From Bacteroidota bacterium (GTDB taxonomy: Bacteria > Bacteroidota > Ignavibacteria > Ignavibacteriales > Ignavibacteriaceae): a DNA stretch of 64,000 nucleotides. Below the pieces are notes generated by a model. It did not search any database. It was not told the origin of the DNA and worked only from the letters and a program-made list of their open reading frames with translations. Shown here piece by piece: positions 31,128 through 40,718 of this stretch (the stretch's first letter is position 1; every line of letters begins with the position of its first letter). Location of the stretch: contig JAJYDC010000004.1 of NCBI GenBank assembly GCA_021777835.1, positions 62,001-126,000 on the forward strand, read 5' to 3'. The position numbers and the translations under genes are program-made.

Positions 31128-32342
31128 TTACACATAATTTATTGCGTAAATGGGTTCGAGTTTTATTGCCCTATACGCAGGATAAAGAGCGCCAAGCACG
31201 GCAACAATAGGCATAAACAAAACCGCATTTATAATATTGCCAACAGATAGAACCGGATATATTACTGCTCCAATTCCGAAAGATTCGAGACCAGTAGCAA
31301 AGATGCTGAGATTTATTCCCGAATGAGCCAGTGGAATATCAAGCAGCAACCCAAAGACCAATCCTGCCAATGTACCGATTACACCGAGTATAAAAGCTTC
31401 AAACACAATCATAAGGTATAGGCGATTATTCTTCATTCCGATGGCCATGAGTACGCCGAATTCCTGAATTCTCTCAAATACGGACATGAGCATTGTGTTT
31501 ATTATTCCGAAAATCAGCGCCAATCCGATAATAACATTTAGGATCATCATTGATTCTTTATATAAATCCATCTGATAAATAAGCATAGGTAAAAGATCGC
31601 GGTATGTATATACTTCGTATCCGGTGCCCAGGCTCTTCTCAAAATTGTTTTGTATTGATGCGACCTTGTTGTAGTCTTTTGTAATAACAGCAAACTCATG
31701 ATAATTATCTCCTATGCCGAGCATATCCTGCTCGGTTGCAGCCTGCACATAAACAGTCATCTTATCATATTCGGAATTTGATGTCTGAAAAATTCCGATA
31801 ATTTTAAAAGCATCCGAAGCAATATCTCCTTTTGAGCTATTTGCCATTGCAACTACTTTATCGCCGACTTCAACACCGAGTTTATCGGCGAGCTTTTTGC
31901 CGATTATAATTTCTCTTTTCCCACTGCCGAGATACTTGCCGTCAATGATAGAACTTTTAATTATCGATACCTTTGCTTCTTCGGAGGGAACTATGCCATA
32001 GATAGTCACGCCGGAAGAATTATTGGCGCTGCTTAAAATTCCCGTCGCAAATACTCTTTTGCTGTAAGCCTCAACGCCGGGATTTTTTTGAAGAACAAAT
32101 TCAACATTTTTATAATCGGGAATAAAATTCTTTACAATCTTGTTGTTGTTAAAACCAGATTTGTGGATTTGAATATGAGATATGTCCAAATTTATCTGAT
32201 TAAACAGCATTTGTCTCATCATGCCGTTAGATAAACCGTCGGTTAAAACAATAGCGGTTAAACCGACAACAAGGGAAATAAGAACGATCAGGGAGCGTCT
32301 CTTATTTCTCCAAATATTCCGCCAGGCAAGTTTTAATAACAT
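31128..32342 (-). CDS. ABC transporter permease, FtsX/LolC/E type (paralogue 3)
   Basis: 404 aa; MLLKLAWRNIWRNKRRS N-terminus, MacB-like periplasmic region, FtsX-type C-terminal TM segments. Confidence 0.92.
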   Translation of the reverse strand: MLLKLAWRNIWRNKRRSLIVLISLVVGLTAIVLTDGLSNGMMRQMLFNQINLDISHIQIHKSGFNNNKIVKNFIPDYKNVEFVLQKNPGVEAYSKRVFATGILSSANNSSGVTIYGIVPSEEAKVSIIKSSIIDGKYLGSGKREIIIGKKLADKLGVEVGDKVVAMANSSKGDIASDAFKIIGIFQTSNSEYDKMTVYVQAATEQDMLGIGDNYHEFAVITKDYNKVASIQNNFEKSLGTGYEVYTYRDLLPMLIYQMDLYKESMMILNVIIGLALIFGIINTMLMSVFERIQEFGVLMAIGMKNNRLYLMIVFEAFILGVIGTLAGLVFGLLLDIPLAHSGINLSIFATGLESFGIGAVIYPVLSVGNIINAVLFMPIVAVLGALYPAYRAIKLEPIYAINYV

Positions 32343-32516
32343 AATAAATTATCTTTCATTTTTTCAAAATTCACTTTTTATTTTGTAATTAATACTGCTT
32401 AATGATTTTCATACAGTCATTAAATAATAAATTCATTTATTTCATCATAGAATCTCAAAAAACATCCAATTTAATTTAATTAGCCTTGGGCTTTTCTGCT
32501 TTACGCAGAAATTGGT

Positions 32517-33740
32517 TTATGTATGTCTTATTCCTTTCAGAGCCTCTAGCTTATAAACTTTATATGCCGGATACAAACACGAAAGAACGGAAATAATTAA
32601 AATCAAAAAAGAAACACTTATAAATATTGACGGATTCAGCGTAGACTTAAGCTGAGGCAGGAAATGGTAAATTTCATAAAGCTTTTTAATTTCACCACCG
32701 AAGGTTATCGGATAAACAATTAAATAGTAGTTAGCAATGCACCCTAGAATATTTCCCACAATCAGTCCGATTACAGTAATGATAAAGGTTTCAATGTAAA
32801 CGAGGTAAGTAAGGCTCAACTGAGGCATGCCTATAGCAAGCACGACTCCGAACTCGCGGAATCTTTCAACGACGGACATTAGTACCGTATTCAAAATTCC
32901 GAAGGCAACGATGACGATTAATATTCCGAGGAATAATATTCCGCTAACATTATCCAGTTGAATTGCCTGTTCAAGCTCAGGATTTATTTTATTCCATGAT
33001 AAAACATTGAGATTAGCATTCTCGATTTTCGCGGACAATGACCTATTTATTTCCGCAAGATGAGTTAGTCCATTAGTTTTAACAGCGACAACGCTGACCC
33101 GGCTGCCCATAGACAGCAAAGACTGCGCGGACTTCAATCCCATAAATATTACAGAGGATTCAAGTTCCTGCACGCCCAGTTTAACAGTTCCCACAACCTT
33201 ATACTTTTGATTTCCCAATGTTCCGTCGTAACACTGTGCCAGCAGAACAATTTCGTCGCCTATGTTTGCATCAAGATTTTTAAGCAGCTGCTCACCAACG
33301 ACAATTTGATTTGATGAATCAGAAATAAAGAACCTGCCGGAATTAATATTTTTTATAAAAGTAGTAACGTCTTTTTCTCTTTCAGGCTCAACACCGAAGA
33401 TTGCGACGCCGCGCGAGTTGTCCTTAAAACTTATTAAGCCGTCAGCATAAATTCGCGGGGCGTAGGCAAGGGCTCCTTTTGTAGTTTTTAATGCGCCAGT
33501 AATATTTTTATCAACTACAAAACTGGAGGCAAGGGAAGGGTTATCCAGGAAACGCTTATCTTGTATTTGAAGATAACCGGAAAATAATTCAACTACTGAA
33601 CGTATATTAAGAGTATACGTCCCAAGCTGAATACCGCGCATTGCAATTGCCATTACAGTAGCAAATACAATTGCCGCAAGCGTAATAATCGAGCGTCGTT
33701 TGTTTCTCCATGTATTGCGCCATGCCAACTTTAACAACAT
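32517..33740 (-). CDS. ABC transporter permease, FtsX/LolC/E type (paralogue 2)
   Basis: 407 aa; MLLKLAWRNTWRNKRRS; strong similarity along its length to 33860-35083. Confidence 0.92.
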   Translation of the reverse strand: MLLKLAWRNTWRNKRRSIITLAAIVFATVMAIAMRGIQLGTYTLNIRSVVELFSGYLQIQDKRFLDNPSLASSFVVDKNITGALKTTKGALAYAPRIYADGLISFKDNSRGVAIFGVEPEREKDVTTFIKNINSGRFFISDSSNQIVVGEQLLKNLDANIGDEIVLLAQCYDGTLGNQKYKVVGTVKLGVQELESSVIFMGLKSAQSLLSMGSRVSVVAVKTNGLTHLAEINRSLSAKIENANLNVLSWNKINPELEQAIQLDNVSGILFLGILIVIVAFGILNTVLMSVVERFREFGVVLAIGMPQLSLTYLVYIETFIITVIGLIVGNILGCIANYYLIVYPITFGGEIKKLYEIYHFLPQLKSTLNPSIFISVSFLILIISVLSCLYPAYKVYKLEALKGIRHT

Positions 33741-33859
33741 AACTACACATTTATAATTTAAAATTAAAAGTATTCATGTACATATAACTATATTATAAAG
33801 AAAAATATAATACTAGTCCAACAAATTAAAGGCTAGCTATATTTTTGAATTAAATTGGC

Positions 33860-35083
33860 TCAAGTATGTCTAATTCCTTTTAAAGGTTCCAACTTATAAA
33901 CTTTATGCGCCGGGTAAATACAAGCAAACAGCGAAATAAGTATTATTGCAAGCGAGACATAAAGAAAAATCTTAAAATCGGTAGATGACTGCGCCTGAGG
34001 GAGGAAATGGTATGACTCATACATTTTTTTCATTTCACCGCCAAACATTATAGGATGATCAACTATATATGAATTTAATACAAAGCCCAATAAATTTCCC
34101 AGCAACAATCCGAATAATGTCAGCAATAAGGTTTCTATATATACAAGATACGTAAGTTTTATTTGCGGCATACCGATTGATAAAACCACACCGAATTCTC
34201 TGAATCTTTCCGTAACCGACATTAATACGGTATTCAATATTCCAAAGGCGACAATCACGAATAAAATGCCTAGAAAAATAATTCCTCTCACGCTGCTGAA
34301 TTCAAGCATTTGCTGCAGTCCTGGGTTAACATTATTCCATAATAAGACCGACAAATTGGGATCATGAATTACTTGAATCAGGGATTTTTTTACTTTTTTC
34401 AATTGATTAATGTTATGTACTTTAATAGCTATAGCATTAACGCGATTTCCCATACCCAAAAGGGACTGTGCGGACTTAATTCCCATAAACACAGTGGCGG
34501 CTTCCATTCCTTGAACGCCTAGTTTTACCGTCCCAACAATTTTATATTTTTGATTTCCTAGGGTGCCGTCGAATCCCTGAGCGAGAATAATGACATTATC
34601 ACCGATCTTAGCTTTTAGATTTTCGAGCAATTGAGAACCAAGCACAACTTCGTGGGAGGAGTCGGAAGTAAAGAACTTTCCTCTGTCGACGTTTTGCATA
34701 AAATTAGTTACAAGGCTTTCCTTATCGGGATCGATAGCAAAGATAGCAGTGCCTCTTGATTCATTTTTATAACTAATTAGTCCGTCCGCATACAGTCTAG
34801 GTGCAAATCCCAGAATGCCTTTTGTATTTTGTAAAGACGAAATCATTGATTGGTCAACAATAAAACTTTTATTCAAAGACGGGTTATCATGGTAGCCATT
34901 TTCCTGTATTTGCATATATCCCGAGAAAAGTTCGACTACGGTTTTTATATTCAACGCAAAAGTGCCAAGTTGAATGCCGCGCATAGCAATTGCCATAAGG
35001 GAGGCAAAGACGACAGCAGCCAAGGTTAAAAGGGAGCGTCTCTTATTTCTCCATATATTCCGCCAGGCTAGCTTCAGTAACAT
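33860..35083 (-). CDS. ABC transporter permease, FtsX/LolC/E type (paralogue 1)
   Basis: 407 aa; MLLKLAWRNIWRNKRRS; FtsX-type fold. Confidence 0.92.
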   Translation of the reverse strand: MLLKLAWRNIWRNKRRSLLTLAAVVFASLMAIAMRGIQLGTFALNIKTVVELFSGYMQIQENGYHDNPSLNKSFIVDQSMISSLQNTKGILGFAPRLYADGLISYKNESRGTAIFAIDPDKESLVTNFMQNVDRGKFFTSDSSHEVVLGSQLLENLKAKIGDNVIILAQGFDGTLGNQKYKIVGTVKLGVQGMEAATVFMGIKSAQSLLGMGNRVNAIAIKVHNINQLKKVKKSLIQVIHDPNLSVLLWNNVNPGLQQMLEFSSVRGIIFLGILFVIVAFGILNTVLMSVTERFREFGVVLSIGMPQIKLTYLVYIETLLLTLFGLLLGNLLGFVLNSYIVDHPIMFGGEMKKMYESYHFLPQAQSSTDFKIFLYVSLAIILISLFACIYPAHKVYKLEPLKGIRHT

Positions 35084-35136
35084 ATATAAGCGATAAATAA
35101 TTTGTACATATACAATTAAATATTTCAGTAAAAAAA

Positions 35137-35892
35137 TTAGTTACCTTTTTCGAGCTCCTGGTATGAAAAAATACTGTTGGAGATTTTAGTATCGAAATGC
35201 ATATCATCAACAATTATTGATGTTGAATGACCTTTCTTAGCAACATTATACATAATCCATTTAGAGGGCATAATTCTTCCGTGAAAATCTTTTATATCAG
35301 AATAGGTCATATATCTTACCAATTTTCCTTTTTCATCAAGATATTGAACAACGGTCGGCAGATAATCGATTTTTCTAACCCAGTAATAAATTTTCCCCCA
35401 GACAACTGGCGCATCCGGTTTAGGAATCAACTGGATCTTCCAGCAGTCTACGTTATTAATTTTTTCTGTGGCTAAAATTCTCATGTCATAATCTTTAACA
35501 AGGTTTGACTCTCTTACGAGATCATCGTTTGTAAAATCGGAGCCATTCCATGACTGGAGCATCATTGACGGCGGGATCTTAATTGTTGTTTCGGTGTTTC
35601 TCAAGTAAGTCCAAACCTCCTCGCCGATTTTAAGAGTTTTATTGCCGGCTTCTTTGGCAGGTGCTTCGGTTACTATCAAAGCCTTTTCATTTCCGACCCA
35701 CCAAGATTTCATTGTGAGAGTACGTGTATAATCAGGCGTTGTAATAATCATCTCAATAGTGCCGTAAGATGATTTGCCCTTCACATCATTTTCGGCTTTA
35801 CTAACAATTTCTTCTGCTGTTTGGGAATAAGATTCAAAAGAAGTTAGTAATAACATCAACAGGGGAATAAGTATTTTTTTCATAATAATCAT
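35137..35892 (-). CDS. Outer membrane lipoprotein-sorting (LolA-like) protein
   Basis: 251 aa; signal peptide, MIITTPDYTRTLTMKSWWVGNEKALIVTEAPAKEAGNKTLKIGEEVWTYLRNTETTIKIPPSMMLQSWNGSDFTNDDLVRES characteristic of the LolA_like family. Confidence 0.88.
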   Translation of the reverse strand: MIIMKKILIPLLMLLLTSFESYSQTAEEIVSKAENDVKGKSSYGTIEMIITTPDYTRTLTMKSWWVGNEKALIVTEAPAKEAGNKTLKIGEEVWTYLRNTETTIKIPPSMMLQSWNGSDFTNDDLVRESNLVKDYDMRILATEKINNVDCWKIQLIPKPDAPVVWGKIYYWVRKIDYLPTVVQYLDEKGKLVRYMTYSDIKDFHGRIMPSKWIMYNVAKKGHSTSIIVDDMHFDTKISNSIFSYQELEKGN

Positions 35893-35906
35893 TGGTTATT
35901 TATAAT

Positions 35907-35924
35907 TGACTAAACGTTCAGTCA
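35907..35924. promoter_or_regulatory. Candidate TetR operator 1
   Basis: TGACTaAACGTTcAGTCA, 18-bp palindrome with one mismatched pair, in the divergent intergenic region. Confidence 0.65.
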
Positions 35925-36030
35925 AAAATAAATACTATAAGATAATTTGTCAAGACTGAAGATTAATTTATTATTTAAAAGTCAGTCAATTTCAAAATGC
36001 TTGATTTATAAAGTAATTACAAATATTTTA

Positions 36031-36048
36031 TGACTGAACATTTAATCA
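36031..36048. promoter_or_regulatory. Candidate TetR operator 2
   Basis: TGACTGAACATTTAATCA, degenerate copy of operator 1, just upstream of the tetR start. Confidence 0.6.
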
Positions 36049-36070
36049 ATAAAAATATTTTTAACCGGAA

Positions 36071-36673
36071 ATGCCAAGATCAAAAGAACAATTTGAAGAG
36101 ATAAGAAAGAAAACCAAAGAGAACATACTTAATACGTCTCTTAAGCTTTTTGCAGAGAAGGGATTTCAAGGAACTTCGATAAGTGATATTGCGAAGGCTG
36201 CAAAAATATCAAAAGGATTAGCATACAATTATTTTGAAAGCAAGCAAAAAATAATTGAGGCGATATTTGAGCAATTATTCAAAGAGGGAGAAAAATTTAT
36301 AAAAATAATGGATACTGTTGACGATCCTTATGAAAAACTAAAGCTCATCATAGAATTCACTTTTAAGTATTATGAAGAAAACGAAGAACTATGGATGCTA
36401 TACGCTTCGTTTATGTTTCAGCCTGCAGTTATGGAAGAAGGGAAGAAGCTTTCAACCGAATTCAATCAAAAGTACCTTTATAAGATGGAAGCAATATTTG
36501 AGGACCTCGGATTTAAGAATCCGCAGATGGAGATTAGATTTTTTGGAGGACTGCTTGACGGAATTGGATTTGATTATTTCTTCGATAAGACTCACTTTCC
36601 CTTAAGTGACATGAAAGAATTTCTGCTTAAAAGATATAGCAGAAGTGGAATTAAGAAGCTGAAAAATTTATAA
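36071..36673 (+). CDS. TetR/AcrR family transcriptional regulator
   Basis: 200 aa; TKENILNTSLKLFAEKGFQGTSISDIAKAAKISKGLAYNYFESKQKIIEAIF HTH. Confidence 0.94.
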   Translation: MPRSKEQFEEIRKKTKENILNTSLKLFAEKGFQGTSISDIAKAAKISKGLAYNYFESKQKIIEAIFEQLFKEGEKFIKIMDTVDDPYEKLKLIIEFTFKYYEENEELWMLYASFMFQPAVMEEGKKLSTEFNQKYLYKMEAIFEDLGFKNPQMEIRFFGGLLDGIGFDYFFDKTHFPLSDMKEFLLKRYSRSGIKKLKNL

Positions 36674-37089
36674 GCATGCCAGAGAATTCGTTGATATACT
36701 ATTTAGGACTTATTAAATATTGTTATTAGTATTTATAAATTGTCAATTCTCTATACACATAATTGAATTAAATTATTTTAATTATTTGGAGTTGAAAGTT
36801 TATCGAAACTTAGGAAAATCAGTTTAGAGGGAACTTTTTTAGAAAAAGGGTATAAATGGTCACCCAATTAGAAGAAAAGGGCTTATAAGCGAAAAAAAGG
36901 CTCGAAACCTACGCTATTTCGTATAGTTTTTGAGAGTCGAGGCTTTAAAAAGGAGTGCGAATTGCATAATGCATAATTTGTGAAAAAAAATAATTATAAA
37001 CTTCATCTATGAACAGATGACTTATTATTGACCTCTTTAGTTTTCGACTAATGTTATACTTATTGTGATTCTCTTTTAAGCTAACCTCT

Positions 37090-37530
37090 TTAGCTTTTAT
37101 CGAGAATGCCCTTGCCGTTAGTTATTAGTCTTGGCAGACTTTTTCCTACATATTCATTCCATCCTGATTCACAATCCTTGTAACATTCTATATTCGGTAC
37201 CAATCCTTTATGGGTCATTTCAATTGTGGCAATATTATTTTTCTCTGAAATATTCCAGACTATACTTGTGTCTTTCCATTCGGTTTTATTTTGGAGCCAA
37301 TCCAGATAGCAATCGGTAACCTGCCAGACCAATTTTTTATAAGGAACCGATTTGATCACTTTGAAGTCAACTGTAGTTTTTCCAAATGTAACATTGAATT
37401 CATCATTTAAATTTATTGCGCTGCCTTTAAAGCTGGATGCCCACCAGTCGGCAACTTTAGTAATATATTCAAATGCTTCTTTAGCTGTCACGCCTGAGCT
37501 AAAGCTTTTTTGATAATCTTGATTTTTCAT
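37090..37530 (-). CDS. SRPBCC (AHSA1-like) domain protein
   Basis: 146 aa; VADWWASSFKG, VWQVTDCYLDW, GLVPNIECYKDCESGW. Confidence 0.8.
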   Translation of the reverse strand: MKNQDYQKSFSSGVTAKEAFEYITKVADWWASSFKGSAINLNDEFNVTFGKTTVDFKVIKSVPYKKLVWQVTDCYLDWLQNKTEWKDTSIVWNISEKNNIATIEMTHKGLVPNIECYKDCESGWNEYVGKSLPRLITNGKGILDKS

Positions 37531-37561
37531 TTTTACTCCTTTGCAATTTGGTTAATTAAAA

Positions 37562-38059
37562 TTATATCTTATGATGATGTTTTAATGCCGCTTCACTCAT
37601 CGCTTTCTCCTTTAAAGCCTCGGCTTCTTTTTCTTTAGCAGTATTGGAGCCTTCTTCGGTTCCCTTATAATATGATTGATTCTCGTTAATTGGGAGAAGC
37701 TGGAAAACTAGTCCTCCCGGCGCTTGAAAATAAAGATATGGAACTGATTGAGGCAGTCCGGAAGGTATATCAAGCTTCATAGCGCCGAAATCGAGAATCT
37801 TTTGCTTCATTTCTTCAACGTTGTCGGATTTGATTTGCAACCAGAGGGTTCTTGGTGATCTTAAGAATTCACTTTCATCAGAGACATTGCCATACCTAAA
37901 CAGAATGTAGAATTCTTCTTCCAGATGAAAGATGTCCTTTTCGTTATCCTCTTTCACAATTTTGCCACCGAGGATATCACAATAGAATTTACGAATGCTG
38001 TCCCGGTCTTTCCGCGGAACCATAATAGCTGAAGCGTTTCCAATAATTACCTTTGCCAT
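37562..38059 (-). CDS. VOC (glyoxalase/bleomycin resistance) family protein
   Basis: 165 aa; DRDSIRKFYCDILGGKIVKE...YLYFQAPGGLVFQLL. Confidence 0.85.
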   Translation of the reverse strand: MAKVIIGNASAIMVPRKDRDSIRKFYCDILGGKIVKEDNEKDIFHLEEEFYILFRYGNVSDESEFLRSPRTLWLQIKSDNVEEMKQKILDFGAMKLDIPSGLPQSVPYLYFQAPGGLVFQLLPINENQSYYKGTEEGSNTAKEKEAEALKEKAMSEAALKHHHKI

Positions 38060-38092
38060 AATTTATATCTATTAAAATAGTTGGAAATGAGT

Positions 38093-38965
38093 TTAATCAT
38101 CATTGATAAAGTTGAAAAGCCACTCTTTTAATACCATCTCCCAAAACAGAACAGAGTGGTCATAACATTCCTTATCGGGAACAAGACCTAGATGAGTAAA
38201 ATTAAGCACAGTCTTGGCGGCTTGGGAAGTTAATTCAAAAATCATTTTTGTGCCTGTCCATTCAGACTTATCTTTCTTAATCCAGTTGAGTTTACTTTCG
38301 GTTACAAACCAAACAGTCTTTTTATCAGGTATAACTTCAATCAACTTTTGTTTTGAATAATGATTTTCGCCATGTTTAAAGACAAATTCATCATTAAGTT
38401 TTGTGCTTTGTCCTTCAAATTCGGTTTGTTTTCCATCTGCAATCTGTGTCCACCATTTTGAAACATCGTTGATGTGTTTGAAAACATCTTTCTGAGATTT
38501 TGAAAACTCAATCGTTGCCCTATAACTTTTATCTTTCGTTTCACCTTTTCCCGTAGTAAAATAAGATAATAAGCTTTTTGTGATCCAGTGAGTCCAACCT
38601 GTTTCACAGTCCTTATAGCACTCAACGTTAGGTGTAAGACCTTCATGAATAAAATTCAGCGTGGTCACTCCATTATTTTCAGAGAGGTCAAAAATTAATT
38701 TTGTGTCTGCCCATTCTTTTTTATCGGTATACCAGGGCAAATAACAATCTGTGACTAACCAAACAATTCTTTTTCCGGGGATTAATTCAAATACGGTAAA
38801 GTTAAAGAAAGAATCGCCACCCATCTTTACGATGAACTTATCGTTTTGTTTTTCGGAATTTCCACTAAAGGAAATTCCCCACCACTCAGATACATTACTA
38901 ATCCTTTTTATAGCCTTTCTTATGCTAATATTTGCAGAAATATTACAGTTAAAATCTTTTCCCAT
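38093..38965 (-). CDS. Tandem two-domain SRPBCC (AHSA1-like) protein
   Basis: 290 aa; duplicated pattern VSEWWGISF / VSKWWTQI, VTDCYLPWYTDKKEW / VTESKLNWIKKDKSEW, GLTPNVECYKDCETGW / GLVPDKECYDHSVLFW. Confidence 0.8.
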   Translation of the reverse strand: MGKDFNCNISANISIRKAIKRISNVSEWWGISFSGNSEKQNDKFIVKMGGDSFFNFTVFELIPGKRIVWLVTDCYLPWYTDKKEWADTKLIFDLSENNGVTTLNFIHEGLTPNVECYKDCETGWTHWITKSLLSYFTTGKGETKDKSYRATIEFSKSQKDVFKHINDVSKWWTQIADGKQTEFEGQSTKLNDEFVFKHGENHYSKQKLIEVIPDKKTVWFVTESKLNWIKKDKSEWTGTKMIFELTSQAAKTVLNFTHLGLVPDKECYDHSVLFWEMVLKEWLFNFINDD

Positions 38966-39073
38966 TATTGTGTATCTCTTAATTGTTCATTTTTTGATGT
39001 GATAAATTAATCTCGCAAAGCATCTTTATATCCTTTCCTTAATTTTTTAAATTTCCAAGTATTGCAAATTAAT

Positions 39074-39502
39074 TCAAACGTTCCGCTCATGTTTGGAGAG
39101 GTCTTCATTAATTTCAACAAGCCTGAATACCTGTCCGCCCGGAGCTTGAAAATAGAGGTGGGGATCGGGTACATTGAGTACTTTCACGCCGTAGGAGACA
39201 ATTCTCTGTCTCATTTCGTTTACGTTGTCAGTCTTAAGCTCCAAAAAGATCGACTTCAAAAAGTCGTCCTTACTTAAGGTACTTTCGGGGGAGTAATTCA
39301 CACCCTTATCGGCTCCTTGCCCGTTGCCGTCGCCATAAAGGAATGCAATGTAAAAGTTATCTCCGATTTGAATGTCATCCTTATCGTTGAACTCTCTTGT
39401 GAGTTTACAATCCAGAACATAGCAATAGAATTTACGTATACTATCCCTTTCGGTTCTGGGGACTCTTACTGCCGAATGGTTTCCAAAAATTACTTTAGTC
39501 AT
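39074..39502 (-). CDS. VOC family protein
   Basis: 142 aa; RTERDSIRKFYCYVLDCKLTRE...HLYFQAPGGQVFRLVEI. Confidence 0.85.
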   Translation of the reverse strand: MTKVIFGNHSAVRVPRTERDSIRKFYCYVLDCKLTREFNDKDDIQIGDNFYIAFLYGDGNGQGADKGVNYSPESTLSKDDFLKSIFLELKTDNVNEMRQRIVSYGVKVLNVPDPHLYFQAPGGQVFRLVEINEDLSKHERNV

Positions 39503-39733
39503 TTCATTTCTCGTTGTTGTTAATTTAAATTTTATTGAGGACGGTTAGGTGTCGATTATAATATTTACCCGGTCATTAACATTAGTGAGTTGAGAATATT
39601 ATACAGAGGCGGTTAATAATATATAATAAATTTTGATTCTTGAACAAGTTGACATATACATCTCCTATAAAATTATTTTTCTAAGGCTAATCTAAAGTCT
39701 CCCCGAATTAAAATATTGTAAAAATGCGAAGTG

Positions 39734-40579
39734 TTATTGTAGTGACAATCGCCGTCCGAACTCGTTTGAAACGTTTTGGGAAAAACTAAGGGGAGAAAAC
39801 CCAGTCATTCTTTTAAAATCTTTTATATAATGTGCTTGATCATAATAATATTCATTCAGCTCGTTTTTAATTTCGCTATAGAGGCGACCTTGTGCCCAAT
39901 TCTTATAGAATTTTTGAAAGCGGAATATTCCTGCAAGAACCTTCGGAGAGAAGCCGATATGATTCTTGAATAAGATTTCAAGGTATCGTTTTGAGTATCC
40001 AGTTTTATTTACTAAGACTGAAATTGGTATTAACCCGTTTGTAGATTTTAAGGAGTTGACGCAATAGTTTACCAAAAGATTATTTGAAATGGGGCGTTTT
40101 TGTTTAAGTTGATTTTGCCGAAGAATTTCAATCATTTGACGCTGGATTAAATCTATTTTGTCTTTTGCGCTATTTAGGCTGCAGACAGTATCATTTATTT
40201 CTCTGCCCCATTTCCCTAATAAATCATCGAAGTTCAAAAGCTGGTTTGTAGTTTCAGCCATTGGAATTCCAAATACAGGATATGCGCCATGAGGATAAAA
40301 CTCAATACCGATGAACGCGGTCTTTTTGTTAGGAGTACTTAGCTTTACGGGGATATCTCTACTACCGGCAAAGTATACTGTGTGTTCCTTACTATTCTGA
40401 AGGATTCCCCTGACTTCGGAAATGATTGAATTTTCACAATTAATTATGAGTTTAGAACAGCCGTTAGGTACAGCTAAATTGGAATCCGAGGGCGGCATTC
40501 CCACAGGGCTTTCGAACACCCAAATGTAATGTATGAAAGGCTTCAATCCGACATAAGGTTCGAAAAACGACAGCTTCAT
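39734..40579 (-). CDS. AraC family transcriptional regulator
   Basis: 281 aa; C-terminal GYSKRYLEILFKNHIGFSPKVLAGIFRFQKFYK ... YYDQAHYIKDFKRMTGFSPLSF. Confidence 0.92.
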   Translation of the reverse strand: MKLSFFEPYVGLKPFIHYIWVFESPVGMPPSDSNLAVPNGCSKLIINCENSIISEVRGILQNSKEHTVYFAGSRDIPVKLSTPNKKTAFIGIEFYPHGAYPVFGIPMAETTNQLLNFDDLLGKWGREINDTVCSLNSAKDKIDLIQRQMIEILRQNQLKQKRPISNNLLVNYCVNSLKSTNGLIPISVLVNKTGYSKRYLEILFKNHIGFSPKVLAGIFRFQKFYKNWAQGRLYSEIKNELNEYYYDQAHYIKDFKRMTGFSPLSFSQNVSNEFGRRLSLQ

Positions 40580-40718
40580 ATTAATAAAAAGTGTAATCCG
40601 TTACTAATGATGTGTTTGTTAGAAGCAACATCTAAAATATCTTTATAATTGTCAAGGGGAAATAGTGACGAGTGAAGCTTGTCTTGTCCTGAAATAGGTT
40701 GCCCAAATTTATTAATCT

